A model generated the notes under the pieces. That model was not told the DNA's origin. It saw only the letters and a program-made list of their open reading frames with translations, and made no database searches. A stretch of DNA of 64,000 nt from Microbacterium sp. Clip185 (GTDB lineage Bacteria > Actinomycetota > Actinomycetes > Actinomycetales > Microbacteriaceae), in NCBI RefSeq assembly GCF_028743715.1, contig NZ_CP117996.1, forward strand, positions 310,001-374,000, in the 5' to 3' direction. The position numbers and the translations under genes were made by a program. Shown piece by piece: positions 8,015 to 18,740 of this stretch; position 1 is the stretch's first letter; each line of letters starts with the position of its first letter.

Positions 8015-8785
8015 ATGAGCGAGCAGGGTGACGCATCCGGCGAGTTCGTGCAGTCGCTCGCCCGGGGCCTCGCCGTCATCCGCGCGTTCGATGCGGAGCA
8101 CGCAGAGCTCACCCTGAGCGATGTCGCGCGCCGCGCCGAGGTCACGCGCGCGGCCGCCCGCCGCTTCCTGCACACCCTCGTGAGTCTCGGCTACGTGCGC
8201 AGCGACGGACGCCTGTTCGCCCTCACGCCGCGGGTGCTCGAGCTCGGCTTCAGCTACCTGTCGTCGCTGTCGCTGCCCGAAGTGCTCCAACCGCACCTCG
8301 AACTGCTCTCGCGCGAGGTCGGAGAGAGCGTGTCGGCGGCGGTGCTCGACGGCGCCGACATCGTCTACATCGCCCGCGTGCCGGCCCGGCGCATCATGAG
8401 CGTGCGCATCACGATCGGCACCCGCTTCCCGGCGTACGCCACGAGCATGGGGCGCGTGCTGCTGGCGGCGTTGCCGGCATCCGCTCGAGCCGAGGCGCTG
8501 GCGGACCTGCATCCGCTCACCGATCGGACCGTGACGGATGCGGCGCGCCTGGCCGCCGAGCTCGACCGGGTCGCAGAGCAGGGCTGGGCCGTCGTGGACG
8601 GTGAGCTCGAGGCCGGGCTGCGCTCCATCGCCGTCGGAGTGCGCGACCGCAGCGATCGAGTGGTGGCCGCGATCAACGTCTCGTCATCCGCGACCCGCGA
8701 CAGCGTCGAGCACCTCGTGCAGCACTACCTGCCGGCGCTCGTGGCCGCCGCCGATCGGGCGAGCGACGAGCTGCGCCGCGTTTGA
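8015..8785 (+). CDS. pcaR: IclR-family regulator of the pca operon
   Basis: 256 residues. N-terminal winged helix (FVQSLARGLAVIRAF, LTLSDVARRAEVTRAAARR) and a C-terminal IclR effector domain (YATSMGRVLLAALP, AGLRSIAVGVRDR). This matches the PcaR/PobR branch of IclR. It follows pcaF by 22 bases. TATGGT at 8003-8008 ends 6 bases before the ATG, so it probably has its own leaderless transcript as well as readthrough. The likely target is the GTTCGC-AGA-GCGAAC palindrome upstream of pcaI. Confidence 0.87.
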   Translation: MSEQGDASGEFVQSLARGLAVIRAFDAEHAELTLSDVARRAEVTRAAARRFLHTLVSLGYVRSDGRLFALTPRVLELGFSYLSSLSLPEVLQPHLELLSREVGESVSAAVLDGADIVYIARVPARRIMSVRITIGTRFPAYATSMGRVLLAALPASARAEALADLHPLTDRTVTDAARLAAELDRVAEQGWAVVDGELEAGLRSIAVGVRDRSDRVVAAINVSSSATRDSVEHLVQHYLPALVAAADRASDELRRV

Positions 8786-8789
8786 GCGC

Positions 8790-10247
8790 TCAGCGCACAC
8801 CTTTCATGAGTCGCAGCACGGGCTTCACCGCGAGCAGCAGCGCGACGCCGAGTGCGATCGCGATGAGTCCGAGGATCGAGAAGTAGCCGACCTCGTTCTC
8901 GGGGTCGTAGAACTCGCCCAGCGCGCCGGCGATCGCGGTGCCGAGCGCGACCGAGAGGAAGAACAGCGCGACCATCTGCGTGTGGAAGATCGTGGGCCCG
9001 AGCTTCGTCGACACCGACAGCCCGATCGGTGAGATGAACAGCTCGGCGACGGTGAAGACGAACAGGATGCCGATGACACCCAGCAGCGGTGTGGCGTTCT
9101 GTCCGCCGTCGGCCCAGATGAGGAAAAGCCAGAATGCGACGCCCATGACGATCGCCCCGATCGCGAACTTGACCGGCGTCGACGGCTGCCGTCGGCCGAG
9201 CTTCGTCCACAGGGCGGCGAAGACGCCCGAGAGCAGGATGATGAACACCGGGTTGATCGACTGCACCCACGAGACGGGCATCTCCCAGCCGAACAGGTCG
9301 CGGTTGAGTCGTTCGTCGGAGTAGATCGTCAGCACCGTGAACTGCTGCTGGTACAGCGACCAGAATCCGACGCTCACGATGAAGAGCGGAATGAACGCGT
9401 AGACCCGTGAGCGTTCGGTCGCGTCGATCCGCCGCGAGCCCAGGATGACGGCGAAGTAGGCGATCGCGGCGACGATCGTCACGACGATGACGACGAGTGC
9501 CAGGTTGTCGGCCCGCACGATGCCCAGCAGCACGCTCGCCGCGATCACGACCACGCCGGCCACGGCGATGCCGATCCACAGGGCGCGACGCTCGCGCGGC
9601 AGCGGGTTCGGCACGGCCCGCGCCTCGGCGGGCAACTGGCGGCGGCCGAACGAGTACTGCACGAGACCGATGGCCATTCCCACCGCCGCCAGACCGAAGC
9701 CCCAGTGGAATCCGGCCAGCGACTGCAAGAGCCCTGTCAGCAGCGCCCCGAAGAAGGCGCCGAGATTGATGCCCAGGTAGAACAGTGAGAACCCGCCGTC
9801 GCGGCGGGGATCGTCGTCGGTGTACAGCGTGCCGACGACGGATGTGGCGTTGGCCTTCAGTCCGCCGGAGCCGAGGGCTACGAGCGCGAGACCGATGCCG
9901 ACGCCCACGAAACCGGGCAGGAGGGCCAGCGCGATGTGACCTGCCATGATCACGATGGCGCTGAAGAAGAGCACGCGTTCGGAGCCGAGCAGGCGGTCGG
10001 CGATCCACGCGCCGAGGATCGTCGAGAGGTACACGGCGCCGCCGTAGGCGCCGACGATCCCGGTCGCGACCGCCTTGTCGAGACCCAACCCTCCTTCGGT
10101 GGCGGAGTAGTACAGGTAGATCAGCAGGATCCCCTGCATCCCGTAGAAGCTGAAGCGTTCCCACATCTCCACGCCGAAGACGTGGGCGAGTGCCCAGGGC
10201 TGTCCGAAGAAGCGGGTGTCGCGCGTGGTGCTCTCGGGCGCAGTCAT
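8790..10247 (-). CDS. POT-family proton-coupled peptide transporter
   Basis: 485 residues, about 14 hydrophobic helices. The family signature ExxERFxxYG appears as VEMWERFSFYG near the N-terminus, and the second PTR2 motif is present around NLGAFFGALLTG. Imports di- and tripeptides with protons across the cytoplasmic membrane. ATG 10247 was preferred over GTG 10256: TACGGT ends 7 bases before the ATG and the GTG lies inside that element. Convergent with pcaR, 4 bases apart; functionally separate. Confidence 0.9.
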   Translation of the reverse strand: MTAPESTTRDTRFFGQPWALAHVFGVEMWERFSFYGMQGILLIYLYYSATEGGLGLDKAVATGIVGAYGGAVYLSTILGAWIADRLLGSERVLFFSAIVIMAGHIALALLPGFVGVGIGLALVALGSGGLKANATSVVGTLYTDDDPRRDGGFSLFYLGINLGAFFGALLTGLLQSLAGFHWGFGLAAVGMAIGLVQYSFGRRQLPAEARAVPNPLPRERRALWIGIAVAGVVVIAASVLLGIVRADNLALVVIVVTIVAAIAYFAVILGSRRIDATERSRVYAFIPLFIVSVGFWSLYQQQFTVLTIYSDERLNRDLFGWEMPVSWVQSINPVFIILLSGVFAALWTKLGRRQPSTPVKFAIGAIVMGVAFWLFLIWADGGQNATPLLGVIGILFVFTVAELFISPIGLSVSTKLGPTIFHTQMVALFFLSVALGTAIAGALGEFYDPENEVGYFSILGLIAIALGVALLLAVKPVLRLMKGVR

Positions 10248-10293
10248 AACCGCCACCGTATCCCCGCGGCCTCAGTCGGCGCGGGAGGTTGCC

Positions 10294-10311
10294 TGCGGGG
10301 CTTTCAGCCCG
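10294..10311 (-). terminator. Hairpin at the end of the condensation-domain gene
   Basis: On the minus strand, GCGGGCT-GAA-AGCCCCGC folds into a short stem that includes the stop codon of the upstream gene. It lies before the POT gene on the same strand, so it may separate the two transcripts. No T-run. Confidence 0.35.
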
Positions 10312-11596
10312 CGACGGGTACGGATGCGGTCGCCGCTGCCCGGAGCTCGCTCTCCACCGCATCCAGCCAGAGCGTGAGGGAGGCACGCGCCTCGGAGGTG
10401 TCGGGGTAGCGGCAGCGCAGGTGCAGACCCGTGTCGTTGATCACGAACCAGACCATGACGCCGTTCGTGCGGATCACCGCGGAGATCCACGATGCTTGCG
10501 GGTCGTCGACCGAGACGGGCAGGCGTCGTGTGTCCAACCACGACAGCGCGAACATGCCCGGCGTTCGGGGCATCCCGCCGCGGGGCGCGAACACCGGAGC
10601 CAGCGGATGCGAGCCGAGCTGCAGCGCGCGGCGGACATCGGCGGCGCAGGCTGCCGGGTCGCCGTCCTCGCACTCGATGACCGAGTTCGTGATGAACCAG
10701 CCCACCGCATCCATCCACCGCGGATCGTTCCGGCTGTGCACGGGGAAGACGGCACGAAGCGGCGCGTCGGCGACGCGACGGGTGGCGCGCGTGACCGCCG
10801 CCAGCGCGACCGCCGTCGCCCGAACGCCTTGCTCCTGGGCGACCCGGGTCAGCTCCACCACCTGCGCGGGATCGAGCACGTCGCGCATCTCCACGACCTC
10901 GTCGTGCACTCGGCTCATGTCGCCGAGGGGGAGCGGGAAGCGCGGCATGGCCTGCTCGCCGGCCGCGAGCAGGCGCTCCCACTCGTCGCGCACGTCGGCG
11001 GGAGATTCGCCCATCGCCTCCAGCAACGCGGTGTGCTCGGCGAACGGATGCGCCGACCCTAGGTCCGGCTCGTCGCCCGCCTGCACGCGGCGCAGCGCCC
11101 GATCCAGGTCGCGACCCAGCACGAGCAGCGACCACATGTCGACGTGCGCGTGGTCGCTGCCGATGACGACGACCGGCTCGCCCGCATCCGGTTCCACGAG
11201 ACACAGGAGGAAGGAACCCGCTGCATGCGGGCGGCAACCGGCGTCGAACGCCTCCCGCAGTGCCGCCGCGAGGTCGGTGGCGGCGGAATGTGCGCGCCAC
11301 ACGCCGGGGGTCTGCTCACCCGCGAACAGCCGCACGCGCTCACCCGCGCGGAAGACGGTGCGCAGGGTTCCGTGGCGGGCGACGACCGCATCCCACGCGC
11401 GGCCCAGGGCTTCGCGCTCGGCGCCCGGGATGCGGAACGACATCGCCATCCACGACCCCGGCCGGTCGCCTTCGCCCACGTGGCGGCCCTGATCGAACGA
11501 GACGGGCAGCTCCTGATCCGTCGCTTCGATGACGACGTCGTAGCTGTGCAGCCGCCCGGCCGGGAGCCGGAGGTGGGCGACATTGGTCAGGCGCAT
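10304..11596 (-). CDS. Stand-alone condensation-domain (acyltransferase-like) protein
   Basis: 430 residues, the length of one NRPS condensation domain. The catalytic HxxxD motif is visible as DHAHVDMWS (about residues 145-153), and the C-terminal half has the VGWFITNSV segment that matches the conserved VGxFvNt loop. No adenylation, carrier or thioesterase domains are encoded nearby, so it is probably a free-standing acyltransferase or amide/ester-forming enzyme like PapA or orphan C-domains. Substrates are unknown. Divergent from the hydrolase gene at 11657. Confidence 0.75.
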   Translation of the reverse strand: MRLTNVAHLRLPAGRLHSYDVVIEATDQELPVSFDQGRHVGEGDRPGSWMAMSFRIPGAEREALGRAWDAVVARHGTLRTVFRAGERVRLFAGEQTPGVWRAHSAATDLAAALREAFDAGCRPHAAGSFLLCLVEPDAGEPVVVIGSDHAHVDMWSLLVLGRDLDRALRRVQAGDEPDLGSAHPFAEHTALLEAMGESPADVRDEWERLLAAGEQAMPRFPLPLGDMSRVHDEVVEMRDVLDPAQVVELTRVAQEQGVRATAVALAAVTRATRRVADAPLRAVFPVHSRNDPRWMDAVGWFITNSVIECEDGDPAACAADVRRALQLGSHPLAPVFAPRGGMPRTPGMFALSWLDTRRLPVSVDDPQASWISAVIRTNGVMVWFVINDTGLHLRCRYPDTSEARASLTLWLDAVESELRAAATASVPVAG

Positions 11597-11656
11597 GGCG
11601 CCGTAGTCTAAGGGGCGCAGATTGCGCGCAGTGGACGGGTGGGAACGGAGACGCGG

Positions 11657-12436
11657 ATGCCGGCGCTACGTGTGCGGGGCGCGAGCCTCGACTACGACAT
11701 CACCGGCGACGAGGGGCCCCTCGTCGTGCAGCTGCACGGGCTGACCTCGAGCCGCAGTCGCGACGCGCAACTGGGCCTCGACCTCGGTCGTGCGCTGCGC
11801 GGCCACCGCATCCTGCGCTACGACGCGCGCGGACACGGCCGATCGAGCGGCACCGACCGAGAGTCGGACTACGGCTGGGACGCGCTCGCCGAAGACCTGC
11901 TCATGCTGCTGGACGCCGTCGCACCCGGTGAGAAGGTGCACGGCGTCGGTCCGTCGATGGGAACGGGAACTCTGCTGCACGCGGCGGCCGCCGACCGGCG
12001 CCGGTTCTCGACGCTCACCCTCGTCACGCCCCCGACCGCCTACAAGCGGCGCCGGGCCCAGGGCGACGTGTATCGGGCGAACGCCCAACTCGTCGAGCGC
12101 GGGGGCCTCGCCGCTCTCCTCGAGATCGGCAACACGGCCCCCGTTCCACCGGCCCTCGCGGACGCACCCGAGACGCGCCCCACCGTGCCTGCCGAGCTGC
12201 TGCCGACCGTGCTGCGGGGAGCCGCCGCCACGGATCTTCCGCCCAAGAAGCGCATCGCCCGCATCGAGGTGCCGACCCTCATCCTCGCCTGGACCGGCGA
12301 CCGCACGCATCCGCTCAAGACCGCGCGAACGCTGCGCGAGCTCATCGACGACAGTCGCCTGATCGTGGCACGCAGTCCCTACGGGGTGATGGCCTGGCCC
12401 GGCCTGTTCGCCGAGCACGTCACCACCCGCGCCTGA
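11657..12436 (+). CDS. Alpha/beta hydrolase
   Basis: 259 residues from ATG 11657 with ACGGAG six bases upstream; GTG 11639 in the same frame is less likely. Motifs: VVQLHGLTSSRS, LRYDARGHGRS and the nucleophile elbow GPSMGTG. The canonical late His is not obvious: the end reads VARSPYGVMAWPGLFAEH, where the usual H-x-P/G motif is missing, so activity is uncertain. Short intergenic spaces separate it from the divergent condensation-domain gene and from the following regulator. Confidence 0.75.
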   Translation: MPALRVRGASLDYDITGDEGPLVVQLHGLTSSRSRDAQLGLDLGRALRGHRILRYDARGHGRSSGTDRESDYGWDALAEDLLMLLDAVAPGEKVHGVGPSMGTGTLLHAAAADRRRFSTLTLVTPPTAYKRRRAQGDVYRANAQLVERGGLAALLEIGNTAPVPPALADAPETRPTVPAELLPTVLRGAAATDLPPKKRIARIEVPTLILAWTGDRTHPLKTARTLRELIDDSRLIVARSPYGVMAWPGLFAEHVTTRA

Positions 12437-12537
12437 GCCCCGACGGCCGTCTCTTTCCGGGTCCCACCCCTCTTCCTTCCCGCTCGCGGTCGAGAGGCGG
12501 GACGGGGTCGGATGCGGGCGCGTTCTACAGTGAGAGC

Positions 12538-15360
12538 ATGCGGCTGCGGTTCTTCGGCGGTTTCGCGGCCGAGGATGCGGCGGGTACGCCCATCGAGGTG
12601 CGCGGATCACGCCAGCGTGCGCTGCTGCTGAGGCTCGCGCTGGATGCGGGAACGACCGTCAGCTACCGCGCTCTCGCCGAGGACGTATGGCCCGACGACG
12701 CCCCGGAGGACCCGCGCGCCTCGCTGCAGTCCCTCGTGTCGCGGATGCGGCGGACACTGCCGGACGGGGTCCTCCGTGCAGAGCCCGGCGGTTACACGCT
12801 CGACGTCGCCCGCGACGACGTCGATCTCGTGCGCTTCGCCGACCTCGTGCAGGCGGCACGCGCGGGCGCAGACCCCGCGCCCCTTGCCCGCGAGGCGCTC
12901 GCCCTGTGGCGCGGTGAGCCCTGGCTCCCCGACGGCTTCGACTGGGTGCTGCGGGACCTTCTCGAAGACCGCGCGCACGCGGAGCGGCTCTCCAGCGACG
13001 CGCCGCCGCGACAGGTGCCGCCGGATCCGGTCTCGGCCATCCCCGCAGCCCTCACGCCGCTCGTGGGGCGTTCGGCGGAGCTCGCCCTCATCTCGTCGCA
13101 GCTGCAGACGTTCCGACTCGTCACTCTGCTCGGGCCAGGCGGCGCCGGCAAGACGACCCTCGCCCTCGAGACGGCCCGCCGGCTGCCGCCCGCCGTCTTC
13201 GTCGAGCTCGCACCGGCCCAGCCGGGCGAGGTCTGGAGCACGGTGGTCACGGCCCTCGGGCGCAGCATCCGGCTCACCGACAACCCCGCGGGCGAGCTCT
13301 CCGCGGCGGACAGTGTGCTCGCCGCCCTCGCGGGTCGCTCCGTGCTGCTGGTGCTCGACAACGCCGAGCACGTGCTGCAGGAGACGGCCGAGGTCGCGGG
13401 GACCGTGCTCACGACGCCAGGCGTCAGGGTGCTGGTGACGAGCCGCGAGCCGCTGGGGCTGCCCGGTGAGGCGTTCGTCGAGCTCGGTCCGTTGCCGGAT
13501 GCGGATGCCACCGCTCTCCTCGTGGCCCGCATCCTCGCCGCGCGCGGCACGCAACCGACCCCCGAGGAGCTTCCGGCCGTCGCGCGCATCGCCCGGCATC
13601 TCGACGGGCTTCCGCTCGCTCTGGAGCTGGCCGGCGCGAAGGCGCGCACGCTCGGTATCGACGAGCTGGAGTCCGGCCTCTCCGACCGGTTCGCGCTGTT
13701 CGATCGCGGCCCTCGTTCGGCGGCGGCCCGCCATCAGACGCTGCGCTCGGTCATCGACTGGAGCTGGGACCTGCTCGGCGAGCCGGAGCGTGAGGGACTG
13801 CTGGCACTGGCCGTGTTCCCGGACGGCATCGACGCGGCGGATGCGGGCGCGGTCGCCGCGGTCTTCGCCCTGCCCGCGAGCGTGTTCGACGAGCTCGTCG
13901 ACCGCTCGCTCGTGCAGCGGGCGCGCGGGCGGTTCCGCGTGCTCGAGACGGTGCGCGAGTACGGCATCGAACAGCTGCGCCGCCGCGGGTCTGAGGAGCG
14001 GGCGCGCGATGCGCAGGCGCGGGTGCTCGCCGGGCGGGCCCTCGAGCGCGACGCGGAGCTGCGCACGCCCGCGGTGCGTTCCGCGATCGCGTGGTTCGAT
14101 GCCAACGAGGAGAACCTGGCCGCCGCCACCCGCTGGAGCGGTGCGCGGGCGCAGATGAGCGAGACGGCGGTCGAGCTCGTGCGCGCCCAGATCTGGGTGT
14201 GGATCATGCGCGAGCGGCTCGAAGCACTGCGCACCGCCCTCGAACTCGTCGGCGAGGCCGCCACGCTCGATTCCGAGGCGGGCGTGGTCATCACCGGCGT
14301 GCGACTGATCTTCGCCTCGGCCGACGCGCACGTCTCTGGCGGGTTCACCGCCGAAGACGCCGATCGGATCGCGCAGGCCGCTGCGGCGCATCCGTCGGAG
14401 CTGACGCTGATCCTGCCCGTCCTGCTCAAGGCTCAGGCCCGCGCGATCGGCGACGGTCGCACCGGCACGCCCTGGCTGCCCAACTTCCGGCTGGACCCTG
14501 CCGATCTCGTGGGGGCGCCGACCTGGTCCCGCGGTGTCGTCGCCGCGATCGAGGCGGCGATCGCCCAGAACGGCGGCGACATCGAACGGCTCGACCGTCA
14601 GAGCGAGCAGGCGCTGCGTCTGCTGCGCGAGGTGGGCGACACGTGGGGCATCGCCCTGGCCAGTCAGATGCGCTCGGAGTGGCTCATGCTGCACGGCCGA
14701 CTCGAGGAGGCGCTGGAGATCACGGATGCGGCCAGCCGTGCACTCGAGGGCCTCACCTCGGCATCCGACCAGCTGCAGCAGCAGGCCTTCGCGATCGTGC
14801 TGCTGGTGCGGCTCGGTCGCGTCGATGAGGCGCGGGCGCGCCTGGTGGGGATGCAGGAGGCGGCCCGCCGAGACGGCTCCGACCGCGCCATGCTCCAGGC
14901 GGCCATCACCGTGGTCACCTTCGAGGTGATCATGGGCGACGGGCAGGCCGCCCTGAGCATCCTGGACACCCTGCCGCTCGCACTGCGCGACGGGACGTTG
15001 CCGGGGATTCCGCCGCAGATCCACGCCTGGATGCACGCGCGTCATGCCCAGGCGCTCGTGCTTGCGGACCGTTTCGATGAGGCGCGCGACGAAGTGCGCG
15101 TCGGCATTGAGCTCGCGATCGGATCGGGCGACCAGCCGATCATGGCGGATGCGGCGCTCGCCGCGGCGGAGCTGTTCGCCGCGACCGATCGCCCGGACGA
15201 CGCGCGGCACGCTCTGGCTCTCGCGGCGGCGCTGCGGGGCCGAGCCGACGAGACGGATCCCGTCGTGCAGCGCGTACGGGCCAAGATCGGAACGGATGCG
15301 GGGCCGGACGCTTCCGCATCCGGCCCCGCAGATCTCGCCGACCTGGCGGCGCTGCTCTGA
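12538..15360 (+). CDS. AfsR/LuxR-like NB-ARC ATPase regulator with winged helix
   Basis: 940 residues. N-terminal OmpR/PhoB-type winged helix (about 1-95: RGSRQRALLLRLALDAG, YRALAEDVWPDD), then only a short stub of the bacterial transcriptional activation domain (about 100-150), an NB-ARC-type ATPase with Walker A GPGGAGKTT (about 200-208), Walker B VLLVLDNAEHV and sensor VTSREPLGLPGE, and a long helical TPR-like C-terminus. Such proteins integrate a signal by ATP-dependent oligomerisation and activate transcription. TACAGT ends 6 bases before the ATG, predicting a leaderless mRNA. It converges with one base of spacing on the ABC exporter genes, a plausible but unproven target. Confidence 0.85.
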   Translation: MRLRFFGGFAAEDAAGTPIEVRGSRQRALLLRLALDAGTTVSYRALAEDVWPDDAPEDPRASLQSLVSRMRRTLPDGVLRAEPGGYTLDVARDDVDLVRFADLVQAARAGADPAPLAREALALWRGEPWLPDGFDWVLRDLLEDRAHAERLSSDAPPRQVPPDPVSAIPAALTPLVGRSAELALISSQLQTFRLVTLLGPGGAGKTTLALETARRLPPAVFVELAPAQPGEVWSTVVTALGRSIRLTDNPAGELSAADSVLAALAGRSVLLVLDNAEHVLQETAEVAGTVLTTPGVRVLVTSREPLGLPGEAFVELGPLPDADATALLVARILAARGTQPTPEELPAVARIARHLDGLPLALELAGAKARTLGIDELESGLSDRFALFDRGPRSAAARHQTLRSVIDWSWDLLGEPEREGLLALAVFPDGIDAADAGAVAAVFALPASVFDELVDRSLVQRARGRFRVLETVREYGIEQLRRRGSEERARDAQARVLAGRALERDAELRTPAVRSAIAWFDANEENLAAATRWSGARAQMSETAVELVRAQIWVWIMRERLEALRTALELVGEAATLDSEAGVVITGVRLIFASADAHVSGGFTAEDADRIAQAAAAHPSELTLILPVLLKAQARAIGDGRTGTPWLPNFRLDPADLVGAPTWSRGVVAAIEAAIAQNGGDIERLDRQSEQALRLLREVGDTWGIALASQMRSEWLMLHGRLEEALEITDAASRALEGLTSASDQLQQQAFAIVLLVRLGRVDEARARLVGMQEAARRDGSDRAMLQAAITVVTFEVIMGDGQAALSILDTLPLALRDGTLPGIPPQIHAWMHARHAQALVLADRFDEARDEVRVGIELAIGSGDQPIMADAALAAAELFAATDRPDDARHALALAAALRGRADETDPVVQRVRAKIGTDAGPDASASGPADLADLAALL
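15297..15330. terminator. Hairpin inside the 3' end of the NB-ARC regulator gene
   Basis: Perfect 12-bp inverted repeat (15297-15308 and 15319-15330, TGCGGGGCCGGA and complement) within the last 60 bases of the coding region. The convergent genes are one base apart, so the terminator function appears to be built into the codons. It could act in both directions. Confidence 0.55.
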
Positions 15361-15361
15361 G

Positions 15362-16182
15362 TCAGGCCTTGCGCATGTAGGCGCGCACGGTCAACGGAGC
15401 GAAGATCACCACGATGACGGCGGCTCCTGCGAGCGAGACGAACAGGTCGCTGCCGACGACGCCCGAGTTCGCGAGGTCTCGCACGGCGGTGATGAGGTGG
15501 GAGATCGGGTTGATCTCCGCGAACCAGCGCAGCACGTCGGGCAGCGTGTCGACCGGGACGAAGGCGTTCGAGAGGAAGGTCAGCGGGAACAGCGCCAGCA
15601 TCGAGATGCCCTGCACACTGGCCGCCGTGCGGGCGATCACACCGAAGAACGCGAAGATCCAGCTCATCGCCCACGACGACACGATCACCAGCAGGCCCGC
15701 GCCGATCACGGCGAGCACGCCGCCGCCGGGACGATAGCCCATGACGAAGCCCATCCCGAAGGTGAGGGTGGTGGCGATCGTGTAGCGCAGGGTGTCGGCC
15801 AGCAGTGCGCCCGAAAGGGGTGCGATGCGGGCGATGGGCAGGGAGCGGAAGCGGTCGAACACGCCCTTGTCCATGTCTTCGCGCAGCTGCGTGCCGGTGA
15901 CGACGGAGGTGGTGACGACCGTCTGCACGAGGATGCCGGGGATCAGCAGCGGCAGGTAGTTCTGCACGTCGCCGGAGATCGCGCCGCCGAAGATGTACGC
16001 GAACATCAGGGTGAAGATGATCGGCTGCAGCGTCACATCGACGAGCTGCTCCGGCGTGCGCCGGATCTTCACGAGACCGCGGTACGCCATCGTGAGGGTG
16101 TTGCTCACCGTCTGCGACAGGCTCGTGCGGTTCTTCAGTGCTCGCTCGGTCGCGGGCACGATGCGGTGGGGGGCGAGGGTGG

Positions 16183-16186
<4 letters not shown>
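15362..16186 (-). CDS. ABC-2 type exporter permease, DrrB-like
   Basis: 274 residues from ATG 16186, which overlaps the TGA of the ATPase gene (ATGA). About six hydrophobic helices; the ABC-2 signature region reads ISMLALFPLTFLSNAFVP followed by WFAEINPISHLITAVRDL, as in daunorubicin-resistance DrrB-type permeases. With the DrrA-like ATPase it forms a drug or lipid exporter in the cytoplasmic membrane. The substrate is unknown. Confidence 0.9.
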
Positions 16187-17178
<992 letters not shown>

Positions 17179-17320
17179 GGGGAGCCTTTCTGCTGGCGTG
17201 CTCCCAGAGTGCGCCGCACCCGCCGTCATGCCGCTGTCACGCCGCCCCCACCGCTGTCACCGCGCTGTCAGCCCCGACCCCACGGCCCGCGTCTCCTCTC
17301 CCCACCCTCCCCTACTTCCT

Positions 17321-17393
17321 CCGCGAGACTGCATTTCCATCACGAGATCACTGTCATTACCCGTGATCTCGTGCTCGAAATGCAGTCTCGCGG
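17321..17393. repeat. Intergenic palindromic repeat, family 2, copy 1 (73 bp)
   Basis: Nested inverted repeat: outer arms CCGCGAGACTGCA (17321-17333) and TGCAGTCTCGCGG (17381-17393); inner arms CACGAGATCAC (17341-17351) and GTGATCTCGTG (17363-17373); loop TGTCATTACCC (17352-17362). A second copy of the same length lies at 19695-19767 in the same arm orientation but with the loop sequence inverted. It sits between divergent genes and encodes nothing. Confidence 0.85.
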
Positions 17394-17453
17394 GCAGGTG
17401 GGCGGAGCGCGAGGGCGGTGCGGAGGGCGGATGCGGGGTCGTAGGGTGGCGGG

Positions 17454-17822
17454 ATGAACCCGGACTGGACCCCGCACCGCCGCGACGACGGCGAGCTGCT
17501 CGGGTGGATCCGGCCGGAGGGATCCGGCTGGGTCGCCGTCGATCTTCTCGGCCACGACATGACCGCGCCCCTGGAGTGGCTCGACGCCGAAGAGGCGCTC
17601 GAGGCGCGCGGCCTCGGCTGGCTCGCCGACAAGTGGATGCTGGAGCGCGAGGGCGCGGCCCCGGTGGCGGTGCGTCTCGTGGAGGTGACGCCGGAGCGCA
17701 TCGTCGTCAAGAGCGAGGACTTCGGCGCGATCGACGCGCCCCTTCGCACCTACGAACTCGGCTGGCCGGCGCCGGCGGCGCTCCGACCGCGTACGCCGGC
17801 GGACACCCCGCTCACCTTCTGA
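17454..17822 (+). CDS. Small conserved-looking hypothetical protein
   Basis: 122 residues, no membrane segment or signal. It opens MNPDWTPHRRDDGELLGWI and contains an acidic, tryptophan-rich middle (LEWLDAEEALEARGLGWLADKWML) followed by VRLVEVTPERIVVKSEDF, consistent with a small mixed alpha/beta cytoplasmic protein. I do not recognise a family. TAGGGT ends exactly 6 bases before the ATG, so a leaderless mRNA is likely. Its last 73 bases overlap the 3' end of the convergent DMT transporter gene. Confidence 0.7.
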   Translation: MNPDWTPHRRDDGELLGWIRPEGSGWVAVDLLGHDMTAPLEWLDAEEALEARGLGWLADKWMLEREGAAPVAVRLVEVTPERIVVKSEDFGAIDAPLRTYELGWPAPAALRPRTPADTPLTF

Positions 17823-18694
17823 CCACGCGGGCGGAGCACCGCGATGCCGACACCGATCAGCAGGACGGCACCGCCGACGAGCTCGGCGGGCGCGGGTGTC
17901 TCGCCCAGCGCGAGCCATGCCGCCGCGATGCCGACGGGCGGTACCAGCATCGTGAACGGGACGACGGCGGATGCGGTGTGCCGGGCCAGCAGGGTGTTCC
18001 AGATGCCGTAGCCGACGAGGCTCGCCAGCCACGCGGTATAGGCGGTCGACAGCAGCTGCGCCGTGGTCAGGTGCGTGAGCGCGGCGCCGACCGCATCCGC
18101 TCCGTCGAGCGCGACGGCGAGGAGCACCATCGGTACGGGGACGACGAGCGCCGACCAGGCGGTCATCGACAGTCCCGCGAGCGCGCCGCCCCGCCCTGCG
18201 CCGCCGAGCCGGCGTGCGATGACGTTGCCGATCGCCCACGAAGCAGCCGCCGCGAGCGTCACCACGAGGGCGAGAGCGGGTGTTGCGGCGTCCCGTCCTG
18301 CGGCGACGATCCCGAGGCCGGCGGCCCCGACGACCACGCCCACGACCTGCGTCCGGCGCGGAGTCTCGCGCAGGGCCAGGGCGGCGAACACGATCGTGAA
18401 GGCCACCTGGGCCTGCAGCACGAGGGAGGCGAGGCCCGGCGGCATCCCCATCGCGAGGGCCGTGTACAGCAGCCCGAACTGACCGAGGCTCATGAACAGT
18501 CCGATGAGCAGGATGTCCCGCATCCGGCCCTGGGGCCGCGGGATGAAGAAGATGGCGGGGAAGAGGACGGCGATGAAGCGCAGGGCGACGAAGAGCGCGG
18601 GCGGCATGCCGTCCAGGCCCGCATCGATGACGACGAAGTTCACGCCCCAGATGACGGCGACGAGGGTGGCGAGGAGTGAGGAACGAAGGGGCAC
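17750..18694 (-). CDS. EamA/DMT-family exporter
   Basis: 314 residues from GTG 18694; the longer frame to 18838 has a hydrophilic, Cys-rich N-terminal extension running through the LysR gene start and is rejected. Ten hydrophobic helices in two EamA repeats (WGVNFVVIDAGLDGMPP at the start, WLASLVGYGIWNTLLARH in the second). Members export amino acids or metabolites. Divergent from a LysR-type regulator, which is the usual arrangement for regulator-controlled exporters of this kind. Confidence 0.88.
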   Translation of the reverse strand: MPLRSSLLATLVAVIWGVNFVVIDAGLDGMPPALFVALRFIAVLFPAIFFIPRPQGRMRDILLIGLFMSLGQFGLLYTALAMGMPPGLASLVLQAQVAFTIVFAALALRETPRRTQVVGVVVGAAGLGIVAAGRDAATPALALVVTLAAAASWAIGNVIARRLGGAGRGGALAGLSMTAWSALVVPVPMVLLAVALDGADAVGAALTHLTTAQLLSTAYTAWLASLVGYGIWNTLLARHTASAVVPFTMLVPPVGIAAAWLALGETPAPAELVGGAVLLIGVGIAVLRPRGQKVSGVSAGVRGRSAAGAGQPSS

Positions 18695-18740
18695 CCGCCC
18701 ATCGTGACCGAGCGAGTTCGTGCAGCACCAGCGCACGGTT

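Noticed and set aside
12607..15210. 867-residue open frame on the minus strand
   Set aside because: Antisense to the NB-ARC regulator, low-complexity Arg/Gly/Glu composition, no recognisable domain.
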